DNA from: Ochrobactrum sp. CGA5
GTDB lineage: Bacteria; Pseudomonadota; Alphaproteobacteria; Rhizobiales; Rhizobiaceae
NCBI RefSeq assembly: GCF_006345815.1
Contig: NZ_VCIG01000002.1
Coordinates: forward strand, 49,382 to 113,381
Length of the DNA stretch: 64,000 nucleotides
Reading direction: 5' to 3'
Both the position numbers and the translations under genes were made by a program. This document shows, piece by piece, positions 25,995 through 35,455 of the stretch. The stretch's first letter is position 1; every line of letters begins with the position of its first letter. The notes beneath the pieces were generated by a model. It saw nothing but the letters and a program-made list of their open reading frames with translations. It did not search any database and was not told the DNA's origin.

Positions 25995-26031
25995 TGCTCC
26001 TCCTCCATTGCTTGATTCAGGCAAGCAACCC

Positions 26032-26463
26032 CTATGCTTCCACTGCCCTCAGACCTTCGAGACCAATTCCATTGGATTGGATTCGTATGCGACCGATCTG
26101 CTCCATCGCCTGTTGGGCAGCAGCTAGTACCTCAGGCGTTCCTTCTCCGATCGCGGGATTGTCCTGCAACTCGCTGAGATGCATTCCCTCGAAGCCTTCG
26201 CGGCGAATGAACTTTGCGAAAACTGTCCGTCCACTCATCTGTAGAAAGCGCCGTACCATCAGGCCACGGTCCACGACGATTAATACAATGACGCCTTTGC
26301 CGAGGTGGCCTCGTATATGTCCAGCACCAACAAAACCGTCAGAGTACTTTGAAGTGATGCCCTTCATCACATCGGAATAGTGGCGCATCTGGAACCAGAC
26401 GCCTAGCGATTGGAAGCCCCATAGCAGGGCGAGCGCCAGCAAAGCCCACTGCCAGATAGCCAT
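26032..26463 (-). CDS. gutM: Glucitol operon activator protein (GutM-like)
   Basis: A 143-residue protein with one N-terminal membrane segment (WALLALALLWGFQSLGVWFQ) and a soluble part containing GHIRGHLGKGVIVLIVVDRG. This is the GutM/SrlM family, which in enterobacteria activates the glucitol operon. A GGGAGGAG site lies just before ATG 26463. It is the first gene of the gutM-srlA-srlE-srlB-ptsHI operon. Confidence 0.85.
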   Translation of the reverse strand: MAIWQWALLALALLWGFQSLGVWFQMRHYSDVMKGITSKYSDGFVGAGHIRGHLGKGVIVLIVVDRGLMVRRFLQMSGRTVFAKFIRREGFEGMHLSELQDNPAIGEGTPEVLAAAQQAMEQIGRIRIQSNGIGLEGLRAVEA

Positions 26464-26519
26464 TTTGTTCTCCTCCCACGAAGGGCAAACCCGAGTTCGC
26501 CCTTTACCAGTTAGAGAAC

Positions 26520-26625
26520 ATTTGTCTTTCGTAATGTCAATATGTATAATTTTAATCGAAAACTGAAGGTGAATGGCAACTGACATTTGAATCGGTTTCG
26601 CCTAATGTCATCTGCAAATGGGAGA
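26520..26625 (-). promoter_or_regulatory. Promoter region of the glucitol-type PTS operon with repeated TGACATT elements
   Basis: Three copies of TGACATT (two as TAATGTCA on the plus strand near 26540 and 26610, one inverted near 26580) lie in about 90 bases between gutM and the divergent gene at 26637. One copy forms part of a TTGACA -35-like hexamer on the minus strand. I infer a regulator-binding cluster; no consensus for SorC or GutM was available to compare. Confidence 0.4.
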
Positions 26626-26636
26626 TCGCTCGCAAC

Positions 26637-27290
26637 ATGGACTTGCTACTTAGAGAACAAATGGCATCGATGCCCGATTTGCGGCATCGATTGCGTCAGT
26701 TGCGTTGGTTCAGAGCGACGTTCCGCAAGCATGCCAGCCTGCTGCATGAGCTCTATGGTGTTGAATATGACATTGATGAGAAGAAGCTTACCGAGGCTTT
26801 TCTGAACTGGGTGGAACTGGTCAATCAGAACAAGCGTTTTGCCAAGGTGGACCGCAAGGACTTCATTACTTTTGCTGCAGGTCTTGTGCTGCGCGAATTG
26901 ATCCGCGTGTCTCCTGCCAAGGTCATTTCACCACCGAAACATGGCACGGGCGATGCTGCTCGTTTGTATGAAATTGTAAGCTTCTGGCCGGAGGGGTTTC
27001 TATATACCAACTACTGTATCTGCGCGATCGCCGCTGTGCAGGAACAGGAGTTCGGCACGGTTCCTGATATTGATCAATGTGCGGACGAATTGCGAACATG
27101 GTGGTCCTATAAGGAGAATATCGCTGAAATGCCCGGCTATGCCATTGCATTTCTCGATAAATTTCTTGGAGGAGAGCCCAACTGGGTCATGCCGGATTTG
27201 GCGTCGGCCCGCGCAGCGGTGAAGCGTGCTTTGGGCGCAAATAATAGCAGTGTTGGGCAATTACACGAAAAGAAGCCGGGGTTGGACTGA
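26637..27290 (+). CDS. Hypothetical protein (217 aa) divergent from gutM
   Basis: A soluble helical protein of 217 residues starting MDLLLREQMASMPDLRHRLR. It has a Trp-rich centre (EIVSFWPEGFLYTNYCICAI, ELRTWWSYKENIAEMPGYAI). No known family recognised, no signal peptide or membrane span. It is transcribed away from the PTS operon from the shared 170-base region, so it may be regulated with it. Confidence 0.7.
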   Translation: MDLLLREQMASMPDLRHRLRQLRWFRATFRKHASLLHELYGVEYDIDEKKLTEAFLNWVELVNQNKRFAKVDRKDFITFAAGLVLRELIRVSPAKVISPPKHGTGDAARLYEIVSFWPEGFLYTNYCICAIAAVQEQEFGTVPDIDQCADELRTWWSYKENIAEMPGYAIAFLDKFLGGEPNWVMPDLASARAAVKRALGANNSSVGQLHEKKPGLD

Positions 27291-27449
27291 TACGCTTGTC
27301 GGTGCGATTGAATACGCATCGGACATGATGTTTGATGCGATTGAATCGGGTTGAATCGCGACGGCGGCGATCACATGCGTCTGATCAACTTATACAGAGG
27401 GTTGCCAAAAAAACATAATTGCTGAACAAGGGTTGGAATTAGGCGCTTA

Positions 27450-29570
27450 ATGTCGGAATTGGAACATAGCTTGAAACGCATCAAAATTGGTCTGGTCTGT
27501 CTTTTTCTGGCAGGCATTTCATCAGCACATGCTCTTGAAGTCAGTTCACCTGCCGTTTTAAAGCCATCGACGCAGCAAGTTGAAGCCGCTCATCTAACGG
27601 CGGAGTTTCTTACGCGTTTTCATTACCGGCCCGTCGCTTTGGATGATGCATTGTCGGTCCGGATTATGAACCGGTTTATCGACTCGCTAGACCCGGATCG
27701 GCTCATTTTTCTTCAAGCGGATGTCGAGAAATTCTTGACGGGCAGCAAGGAAATAGATGACGCCATCGCACGTCAGGATCTGACTATCCCATTTTCGATC
27801 TTCAATACCTACCAGATGCGCATCATTGAGCGCATGACGTTTGCGCGCAGCCTGCTCAAGCAGGGCTTCGATTTCAGCAAGCAGGAAGATTTCGTCATCG
27901 CGCGCGACAAGGAGCCTTGGCCACGATCGAATGAGGAAAGCAATGATCTGTGGCGCAAGCGGGTCAAGAATGACTGGCTGCGCCTAAAGCTGGCTGGCAA
28001 GGACGACGCGGCCATTCGCAAAACGCTCGATAAGCGGTATGAGAATTCGATCGAACGAACGTTCAAATATAACAGAGACGATGCCTTCCAGTCATTCATG
28101 GCTGCCTATACGACCTCAATCGATCCTCATACCGATTATTTCGGCGCAAAGGCCTCAGCTGAATTCGATATCTCAATGAAGTTGTCTCTGGTCGGTATCG
28201 GTGCCGTTCTCCAGGAAAGAGACGACTATACGACGATCCGCGAACTGGTTGCGGGTGGCCCGGCACAGTCATCGGGTAAGCTCGCTGTGGGTGACCGCAT
28301 TGTGGGCGTTGGGCAAGGCGAGGAAGGTCCCATCAAGGAAGTGATCGGCATGCGTCTCGATGAGGTGGTGCAGATGATCCGTGGGGATAAAGGATCAACT
28401 GTGCGGCTCGATATTCTTCCGGTCGATGCTGGCCCTGATGGCAAGCATCATGTCATCACGCTGGTTCGCGACAAGATCAGTCTAGATAAGCAGGCTGCGC
28501 AGAAGAAGGTTCTTTCAGTGAAGGACGGGGATGCTTCGCGCAAGATTGGAGTGATTACTCTGCCCGCATTCTATGAAGATATCGAAGCGCGCCGCAAGGG
28601 TGACAAGAATTTCAGGAGCGCCAGCCGCGATGTTGCAAAGCTCATTGCGGAGTTGAAGCAGGACAAGGTCGACGGCATCTTGATCGATCTCCGCAACAAC
28701 GGCGGCGGCTCGCTCAGCGAGGCGATTGATCTGACAGGCCTGTTTGTTGGAAAAGGGCCTGTGGTCCAGCAGCGCAATGCAAGCGGTGAAGTTAAGGTCG
28801 AAAGCGACAATTTCCCGACACCTGCATGGAAGGGTCCGCTGGGCGTGCTGATCAATCGCGGGTCCGCGTCGGCTTCGGAAATTTTTGCTGCAGCGATACA
28901 GGATTATGGGCGCGGCGTGGTTATCGGCGAAACGAGTTTCGGTAAGGGCACCGTACAGACCTTGGTGAATCTTGACGAAGTGGCCAAAAATCCTAAACCG
29001 GAATATGGCGAGCTTAAATTTACAGTCGCCCAGTTCTTTCGCGTTGACGGTGGGACGACGCAATTGCGTGGTGTGACCCCCGATATCAGTCTGCCCGGGC
29101 TTTTTGATCACAAGCTTGTAGGTGAATCAAGCTTCGACAATGCTTTGCCCTGGTCGCAGGTCAATGCAGCAACATACAAGTCTTCAGATGCTATAAAGGC
29201 GCTGTTGCCAAAGTTGCAAAGCCTTCACGATGAACGGGTGCAGAAAACCCCGGATTTCCAGGACTTTGTGCAGGACGTGGCGACACTCAAGGTTCAGCGT
29301 GACAAGAAGGTCATCTCCCTCAACGAGAAAGAACGCCGCAACGAGATGCTCGCTCAGGAAAAGCGGGCGAAAGCACGCGGAAAAGTCAATGATGGGATCC
29401 AGACGCAGATTGACGATGGTCTGCAATCGAATGAGCGAAGCTTGAGCGCCGATCTTGCTATTGAGAAAAACCGCAAAAGCGCGAAAGATGTTTTGCAGGA
29501 TGAGGCCGCTGCTATTGTGGGCGATTTGGTTGATTTACAAGGCAATGCACCTCGGGCCGGAACTCATTGA
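27450..29570 (+). CDS. prc: Tail-specific (carboxy-terminal processing) periplasmic protease Prc/Tsp
   Basis: A 706-residue protease of the S41 family, as large as E. coli Tsp. A signal peptide covers residues 1-28 (GLVCLFLAGISSAHA). A PDZ domain lies around residues 235-330. The catalytic Ser474 (RGSASASEIFA), Asp485 (QDYGRG) and Lys499 (TSFGKGTVQ) match Tsp Ser430, Asp441 and Lys455 in spacing. A long charged C-terminal domain follows. It degrades periplasmic proteins with exposed C-termini. It stands alone and is probably unrelated to the PTS locus. Confidence 0.9.
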   Translation: MSELEHSLKRIKIGLVCLFLAGISSAHALEVSSPAVLKPSTQQVEAAHLTAEFLTRFHYRPVALDDALSVRIMNRFIDSLDPDRLIFLQADVEKFLTGSKEIDDAIARQDLTIPFSIFNTYQMRIIERMTFARSLLKQGFDFSKQEDFVIARDKEPWPRSNEESNDLWRKRVKNDWLRLKLAGKDDAAIRKTLDKRYENSIERTFKYNRDDAFQSFMAAYTTSIDPHTDYFGAKASAEFDISMKLSLVGIGAVLQERDDYTTIRELVAGGPAQSSGKLAVGDRIVGVGQGEEGPIKEVIGMRLDEVVQMIRGDKGSTVRLDILPVDAGPDGKHHVITLVRDKISLDKQAAQKKVLSVKDGDASRKIGVITLPAFYEDIEARRKGDKNFRSASRDVAKLIAELKQDKVDGILIDLRNNGGGSLSEAIDLTGLFVGKGPVVQQRNASGEVKVESDNFPTPAWKGPLGVLINRGSASASEIFAAAIQDYGRGVVIGETSFGKGTVQTLVNLDEVAKNPKPEYGELKFTVAQFFRVDGGTTQLRGVTPDISLPGLFDHKLVGESSFDNALPWSQVNAATYKSSDAIKALLPKLQSLHDERVQKTPDFQDFVQDVATLKVQRDKKVISLNEKERRNEMLAQEKRAKARGKVNDGIQTQIDDGLQSNERSLSADLAIEKNRKSAKDVLQDEAAAIVGDLVDLQGNAPRAGTH

Positions 29571-30306
29571 AAAGAGCCAGAAACTGAATGCACTTGTTTC
29601 GCATAAGTGGAGGGCTTTTGGGCGGTGTTTGGTCATTCGTTCGGACTGGGCATGAAATCCATTAATGTATCGGGGCTATGCACATGGGAAGCTCTGTGGT
29701 CAGAACAAGTTTCGGAAGAAAACCACTTCATTCCGATTGTTTTTGCTTCGCAAACAAGCCAGTTTCGGCGCGAAATGAAGTTTGTTAGTCGCAGAACAAC
29801 TCGTTGAATTTCCCGCCACACCTTCGCGAGCTTTGTAGGGTTTCCCTTTGATCGTTTTGGAACTCCGCCTTTTGGACGCGATATTGTAGGGGCAAGCCCA
29901 TGGCCATTTTGTTCCAAGCGGTCGGACTGGATACAAATAGCCGGGTCCAACAGAGGAGGCTCAGTTTGTTTGAACAGTTTCGGGCGTTTCGCTAAGTGGA
30001 TTTCCGCCTCGATTATACCGCCACCAACTATCGCGTATCGGTGTCGGAACGACTGCTATTCTATGACGGCGGTTGCGTCAGGACTAGTCCACTCGACTAT
30101 GGTTATTGTGCACACAAGACATAAAAAGACCGGTGCTCTGAGTAAGTCAAGCGCCGGCTGGAAGTCTACGCGACCAACAGAGGTCAAAATATGAATTAAA
30201 TTATCAAGTTTAATTTGTCAATCCAGTGCCAGATTGCGAGCAACGTCGTCCGGTCCCTGATTGAGGTTGGCTTGCCGGAAAACACGTGAACCTTCGACCT
30301 ATCAGT
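29571..30306. other. Intergenic region (about 735 bases) with no confident gene
   Basis: Several overlapping short frames but none with a ribosome site plus known product. A stretch at about 29995-30123 on the plus strand reads DFRLDYTATNYRVSVSERLL then YDGGCV before a stop, which looks protein-like and may be the end of a decayed gene. No terminator or RNA gene was identified. Confidence 0.4.
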
Positions 30307-31188
30307 CTATCCAAGCGTTGGCGGCGTCCTTTTGCCAAGTTGCCGTTCACGGAAGACCGAGAACAGTCCAGCGCTGACGACGATTATCGCTCCGGCGATG
30401 GTGTTCCATGTCAACTCCTCGTGGAACACCGTAACTGCGATACATGCGCCGATAACGAGCTGCAGATAGGTGAGGGGCTGTACTTCTCCGGCCTCAAGAA
30501 TATTGTATGCGCGGATGAGAAAATAATGGCTCGCAATACCGCACGCACAAAGTGCTGCCATCCAGAACCAGTCAGTTCTGGCAATCGGCATGAGATAGAA
30601 GCTGCCTACGAATGTGAGGGCAACGGCGCCCGCCACGCCGGTGTAGAAGAAACTGGTCATGGCATCGTCGCTTTTGCTGACGGCCCGCGTGGCAACTGCA
30701 TAGATAGCAAACATGATCATTGCCGCCACGGGCAAAAGTAGGCTGGCATCGAATGTCGCATTCACTGGATTGATGATTAGTAGCACGCCGATCAATCCCA
30801 CGGTGATTGCTGTCCAACGTCTCCAACCCACCTTTTCACCAAGGAATGGTACGGAGAGCATCGTTACCAATAGCGGTGCACCTTGAAAGATAGATTGTGC
30901 CGTTGCCATGCCCGCGCGACTAAGGGCGAATATGAATGTAACGATTTCAGCAGCGAGCAGGATTCCGCGGAAAATCTGCAAAAATGGGCGCTTCGTTGTA
31001 GCGGCCTTGGCAATGCCGCCGGAGCGGATTGCAAGCAGGAGAACGAACGCTGCAAAAACCCAATAGCGGATCATCGTTATGAGGATCGGTGAATAGTGGG
31101 TGCCAAGGTATTTCGAGATACCATCTTGCGTTGCAAAAATGGTAACCGCGAGGAGTGTGAAGAGATAACCTTGGCCTTTGCGTGTCAT
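30307..31188 (-). CDS. EamA/DMT-superfamily permease
   Basis: A 293-residue integral membrane protein with about ten spans arranged as two EamA repeats (first repeat from GYLFTLLAVTIFATQDGISK, second from LLLPVAAMIMFAIYAVATRA). Typical markers are PLLVTMLSVPFLGEKVGWRR and PLTYLQLVIGACIAV. Such proteins export metabolites or amino acids; the substrate is unknown. It is monocistronic here. Confidence 0.85.
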   Translation of the reverse strand: MTRKGQGYLFTLLAVTIFATQDGISKYLGTHYSPILITMIRYWVFAAFVLLLAIRSGGIAKAATTKRPFLQIFRGILLAAEIVTFIFALSRAGMATAQSIFQGAPLLVTMLSVPFLGEKVGWRRWTAITVGLIGVLLIINPVNATFDASLLLPVAAMIMFAIYAVATRAVSKSDDAMTSFFYTGVAGAVALTFVGSFYLMPIARTDWFWMAALCACGIASHYFLIRAYNILEAGEVQPLTYLQLVIGACIAVTVFHEELTWNTIAGAIIVVSAGLFSVFRERQLGKRTPPTLG

Positions 31189-31427
31189 GGCGCACTCTTA
31201 TCGACACAACCTTGGCGCTGCCAACCACAAAATTTAAATGCGCACATAAGTGTGAGCATTCCATCTTCAACGACGGGAAGATTTAAACACTGATCTTGCG
31301 CTTCATGCGTGCGTCGACGGTGGGGATCTTTGAATTGCCTTATGCTGAAGCGGGCCATCGCTTGGACACTGGCGCGAAAAAGGTCGGCACTTATGGCCGA
31401 CCCTTCCGCATTTGAAACTGCTTTCAA

Positions 31428-32447
31428 TCAGCTGTCTATATGTTGCTTCTTGGCGACGTCTTCGAGACTCATGTCGGGTTCATTCCGGGTTTTATACAGT
31501 GAATAAACTACTCCGCTTGCGAGGATAGCCAGCGTTGCAATAAGCGACAGCAGCGTACTGATGTGAACGCCTAGCGGTACTAGGAAAATCTTGATGCCGA
31601 TCAGCACTAGTATGATCGCCAGTGACACCTGCAGGTAACGGAACCGGTTCATCGCCGCAGCCAGCGCGAAATAAAGCGCGCGCAAGCCCAGAACGGCAAA
31701 GATGTTTGACGTGTAAACGATGAACGTGTCCTGAGTGACAGCGAAAACAGCAGGGACGGAGTCGACGGCAAAGATCAGGTCCACCGTTTCCACCATGATA
31801 AGTGCGACCGCCAGCGGCGTCAGCCAGGTGACCATCTTGCCAGTTTTAGGGTTTGGCTGCTTGACCGTGAAGTTGCGGCCATGCAGTTCGGGGGTGATAT
31901 TGAACCGGCGGCGCAGAAACCTGAAAATGGCGTTCTGTTCGATGTCGGGCGTCTCGTCCTGATGGCCGAACATTTTGAAGCCGGTGAAAACAAGGAACGC
32001 GCCGAAGAAGAAAAGAATCCAGTTGAACTCGTGCACAAGTGCAGCACCAAGCCCAATCAGGACTGCTCTGAAGGCGATAACACCGATAATGCCCCAGAAT
32101 AAAACACGGTGCTGATAAAGACGGGGAATACCAAGGAAACCAAAAATCGTTGCGATAACAAACATGTTGTCCATCGCAAGGCTCTGCTCGATCAGATAGC
32201 CAGTATAAAACTCTAGACCGGCTTCCGCTCCGCGCTGCCACCACACCCAGCCACCGAAGGCGAGAGCGATCAGGACATAGAAGCCGTAGAGCAAAAGGCT
32301 TTCCTTGGCTTCGATCTCGTGCTCATCGCGATGCAAAATACCAAGATCGAAAACAAGCAAGCCAATGACGACGATGACAAAAGCCGCCCAGAAATAAACA
32401 GGTGTGCCCAGAAAATCGCCCGAAAGGGCTACAATAAGCGAATCCAT
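31428..32447 (-). CDS. TerC/Alx-family integral membrane protein
   Basis: A 339-residue TerC-family protein with seven to nine spans. Acidic in-membrane motifs typical of the family are present: SLAMDNMFVIATIFGFLGIP and MVETVDLIFAVDSVPAVFAV. Members are linked to manganese export or metal homeostasis at alkaline pH. ATG 32447 starts MDSLIVALSGDF; the frame extends upstream to 32540 without a good start. I looked for a yybP-ykoY manganese riboswitch in the leader and did not find a convincing one. Confidence 0.85.
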   Translation of the reverse strand: MDSLIVALSGDFLGTPVYFWAAFVIVVIGLLVFDLGILHRDEHEIEAKESLLLYGFYVLIALAFGGWVWWQRGAEAGLEFYTGYLIEQSLAMDNMFVIATIFGFLGIPRLYQHRVLFWGIIGVIAFRAVLIGLGAALVHEFNWILFFFGAFLVFTGFKMFGHQDETPDIEQNAIFRFLRRRFNITPELHGRNFTVKQPNPKTGKMVTWLTPLAVALIMVETVDLIFAVDSVPAVFAVTQDTFIVYTSNIFAVLGLRALYFALAAAMNRFRYLQVSLAIILVLIGIKIFLVPLGVHISTLLSLIATLAILASGVVYSLYKTRNEPDMSLEDVAKKQHIDS

Positions 32448-33017
32448 CGCCGGACCATCTCCATTTGAACAAGTGGAGCAGCCCCGACATCGCCATAGCG
32501 GTAGCCATGACCAGAGGGGCCCGGCGCTGCATTTCTTCAAATGTGTATGGATTTGCCTAGTTCAAGAGTGGAGCCTGAATTTTTTGTAATGTTCGGTTCC
32601 AGATCAATCTTTTCCCAGACTATTCCGGCACGTTAACTGACCATTGGCGATGAGTGCCAGGTCGCGGCAGACATATCGAAACGGGGAGCGGCCTTTGGAC
32701 CAAATCGGTCAGTCATCCCCCGATGTCGGCTATCGGCGCACAGGCGACGTGACGCCGCTGCCAAGACGATTTCTGCCTTCGGGCAGGCGTGATGACAGCC
32801 TCTACAACTGACATAAGCGCAAGGCTGACCCACAATTTTTGGCATCAGACCGAGCACGCCGGCGGAAGTGGTGGATCTACCCGCCCAGAACCTCGAAGGC
32901 TAGACCGCCTGACGAAGGAAGGAATAAGACTCCCTTTGAATGGGAGATCTTTGTCACAGAGCCTTGTAAAAGTCGTCGATCTCCAAACTTGACATGAGAT
33001 AATTTGGGCATGAGATT
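32448..33017. other. Intergenic region (570 bases), no gene supported
   Basis: Leader of the TerC gene on the minus strand and the far end of the DUF1254 gene. A short direct repeat of CATGAGAT lies near 32993-33015. No gene, tRNA or clear terminator was identified. Confidence 0.4.
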
Positions 33018-34385
33018 TCACGGAAAAGCTTCGATTGGCGGCGGCGACCACCGTGCTTCCAAAGCTTCCGTCTTGGGCAAATACAGCCTCATGACGACAT
33101 AAAAGATTTCGGCCGGAGCTGGCAACCAGTTCGATTCCAGCTCAGGTCCTGGGCTATCATTCTGCAGATAGATGACGGTCTCCCCCTTGCCGTTCTTCTT
33201 GAGGTCCGCAAGCATCGCTGAGTTGATCAGGTAACGGTTGATTGAGTTGGCGACAAGGAGTTGTTCGGCTCTGTCATACATGGTCAGTGACCAGAAGGCA
33301 TCGACCGGCGGAAATGTCTCCGGCCGGAATGTCAGTGTGTATTTTCCGGACTTACCATCAAGTATGGCCTTTTGCGCATCGACAGCATATATGACATAGA
33401 GCGCTTCCTGCACGGAATTACCATAGATGCCGCCCTGCGCCGCCGCGGCTCGTGTCAAGTATCTACCCTTCATGAATTCAGGCGTTCCGAAGATCTTTGA
33501 AGAATCTGTCAACCGTCCAGCCTCGTCGCGTATTTCTTTTTCCGTTGCGACCGCGACCTCTTTCATCAGAGCCACAGTTTCGGATGAAAGATCATTCCCG
33601 GGCCATGTCCCCCCTTCGCTGATCCCGAGTTTGTCAAGATTTGCCCGTTGCGGCTGATCGCCCGGATAAGGGGGAGCAAACTGAAGCAGGAATGCAGCGA
33701 GCTGCCAGTAGTTCGTGACCATCAGATCATCCGAGATGGGCATCCAGTCGACGAGCGAAGGAGCAGCTAGAGCCGGCGTTCCTGCATAGGCCGAAAGAAG
33801 TGTGGCCTTATAGCCAGCCTGGATTTCCTTCACCTTGTCGAGGTCGGTCGGCGAGAATAACTGTGTTCTAATGATGCCGATGGCGAGTGTAGTCGGCATT
33901 TCGATCACACGCTTTATGCCCTTCGGCACGTCGCCCTTCCAGCCCGGGCCGGTAATCAGAAAATCGCCGCCGCCATTGCCGTCAACTCGCGTTCCCGGAT
34001 AGTCGACATTGTTGGTGTAGAGGTCGATGAGTTGCAGCGAATAGTAACGGTTCTTCTCAATCTGCGGCATCGTTACTACGACGGGTTCCGCCCTTAGATC
34101 GAAGACGATGAAGGAATAGGGAGTGTCCGAATTCGGCGTGATGATTGCCGTATCTTCAGGCGTGTAGACCCTGGCGATGCTGACCAGAGTATTGAGTGGC
34201 CCTTTATATTGGCTGCCGCCCGCTTCCAGTGCGTATTGATACATTGTGAGGTAGTTCTTAACCATCGGATAGGTGTAGATGTAAGCCTCACGGGCGACAG
34301 CCTTGATGTCTTCCCGTGCGAAAGCCGGAAGTGACGGCAGCACCATCAATGCGGTGGTGCCTGCAAGAAAAGTGCGACGCTTCAT
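33018..34385 (-). CDS. Exported DUF1254/DUF1214 protein (455 aa)
   Basis: A 455-residue secreted protein. The signal (MKRRTFLAGTTALMVLPSLP then AFA) begins with a KRRTF pattern loosely like a Tat signal. The DUF1254 domain contains REAYIYTYPMVKNYLTMYQY and TIITPNSDTPY-like ITPNSDTPYSFIVFDLR; the C-terminal DUF1214 domain contains FWSLTMYDRAEQLLVANSIN. No enzymatic activity is established for this family. Its ATG overlaps the stop of the preceding paralogue (ATGA), so the two are coupled. Confidence 0.8.
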   Translation of the reverse strand: MKRRTFLAGTTALMVLPSLPAFAREDIKAVAREAYIYTYPMVKNYLTMYQYALEAGGSQYKGPLNTLVSIARVYTPEDTAIITPNSDTPYSFIVFDLRAEPVVVTMPQIEKNRYYSLQLIDLYTNNVDYPGTRVDGNGGGDFLITGPGWKGDVPKGIKRVIEMPTTLAIGIIRTQLFSPTDLDKVKEIQAGYKATLLSAYAGTPALAAPSLVDWMPISDDLMVTNYWQLAAFLLQFAPPYPGDQPQRANLDKLGISEGGTWPGNDLSSETVALMKEVAVATEKEIRDEAGRLTDSSKIFGTPEFMKGRYLTRAAAAQGGIYGNSVQEALYVIYAVDAQKAILDGKSGKYTLTFRPETFPPVDAFWSLTMYDRAEQLLVANSINRYLINSAMLADLKKNGKGETVIYLQNDSPGPELESNWLPAPAEIFYVVMRLYLPKTEALEARWSPPPIEAFP

Positions 34386-35404
34386 TTCACTTCCTCCAAA
34401 ACGGGGAATTTCCAGCTTCCGTCGAGAATTTGCGTCTCGGGCCGATACAGGCGGACCATGTAGTTCCAGCTCTCGGGCGTCGGCAAACAGTTGGCGATCT
34501 TTCCGTCGCAGCCCCCGAACTGGATCGTGATCGAACCATCCGCGCTCTTCTGTGCGGTCACATTGTTCAGCGAATAGGCATTCAACTCGTTCGGCGTGAA
34601 GAAGCCGTCCTTGTTGTAGACCGTGACCGACCAGAAATCTTTTACGGGAACATCCTTGACAGTCAGCCGATAGATGCTTCTGCCATCGTTCTTTTCCGGC
34701 GTTACGTTGAGATAGAGCGCTTCCTTGTCCGGGTTTCCTCCCCATCCTAGCGCTGCTCCAATTAGATGCCGGACCGGATCCACCTCGTCGCGCGATCCGA
34801 ACATCTTCGCTGTGTCCGGGAGCAGCGCGCCGAGATCCAGGAGCGCGCGGCGGGTCTTGTCCCGGCTTTTACCGTCCCACTGTGGGATCTCAAAACTGCC
34901 TTCTGCTTCCTGCTTGACCGTCACCGCATCCTGGAGCGCATGAACCTTCTTCATGTCTTCGGCGTCGTCGGGATTAGCAAAAAAGCGGAAGGCTGCCACG
35001 ACATAACGGGTCCCTATATCCTTGCGCGTCAAGGTATGCGAACCAGCACCGTAATATACACCGTGGGCGTAGTGGTCCTCATCGATTACAAGGAGCGACA
35101 CAAACCGGCTGCCGGTATCGGGTACATTAATAGTCACCGGCCCCGCGTCCAGATCGAAGACGGCTGAAGAATAAAGAGTATCCCGGTTCAGACGAATGAC
35201 CGTCTGCTTGTCAAGCGGCGCCATTTCCCGCGTGTGGTCAAATTTGCCAAAACCACCATTTGCGGCGATGCCGGAAAAGTAAAGGTCGCTCTCTGCTCGG
35301 ACAAAGTTGTCGCTATTGACGAGGATTGGATCGGCAGCAGCAGGCAGGGCAGAAAGCAGCACCGCCGCTGCTATTGTCGAGAAGTATAACTTGGCAAGGT
35401 GCAT
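34382..35404 (-). CDS. Exported DUF1254/DUF1214 protein (340 aa)
   Basis: A 340-residue secreted paralogue with a Sec signal (FSTIAAAVLLSALPAAADP). DUF1254-like part: RLNRDTLYSSAVFDLDAGPV and VSLLVIDEDHYAHGVYYG. DUF1214-like part: FWSVTVYNKDGFFTPNELNA and SWNYMVRLYRP. GGAGGA precedes ATG 35404. It is the first gene of the two-gene unit. Function unknown; its position between a second DUF1254 protein and an outer-membrane protein suggests an envelope role. Confidence 0.8.
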   Translation of the reverse strand: MHLAKLYFSTIAAAVLLSALPAAADPILVNSDNFVRAESDLYFSGIAANGGFGKFDHTREMAPLDKQTVIRLNRDTLYSSAVFDLDAGPVTINVPDTGSRFVSLLVIDEDHYAHGVYYGAGSHTLTRKDIGTRYVVAAFRFFANPDDAEDMKKVHALQDAVTVKQEAEGSFEIPQWDGKSRDKTRRALLDLGALLPDTAKMFGSRDEVDPVRHLIGAALGWGGNPDKEALYLNVTPEKNDGRSIYRLTVKDVPVKDFWSVTVYNKDGFFTPNELNAYSLNNVTAQKSADGSITIQFGGCDGKIANCLPTPESWNYMVRLYRPETQILDGSWKFPVLEEVK

Positions 35405-35455
35405 GGGATGTCCTCCAAAGGTGAATTATAAAGAGGTAGGATCGCCGACGCATGG

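Noticed and set aside
29970..30194. 74-aa plus-strand frame
   Set aside because: No ribosome site, odd composition, and a different frame in the same place looks more protein-like; kept only as a possible remnant in the intergenic note.
32448..32640. Possible yybP-ykoY manganese riboswitch in the TerC leader
   Set aside because: The GC-rich stretch contains CTACC- and GGGGC-like pieces, but I could not assemble the conserved paired core; the sequence also reads as a possible protein extension.
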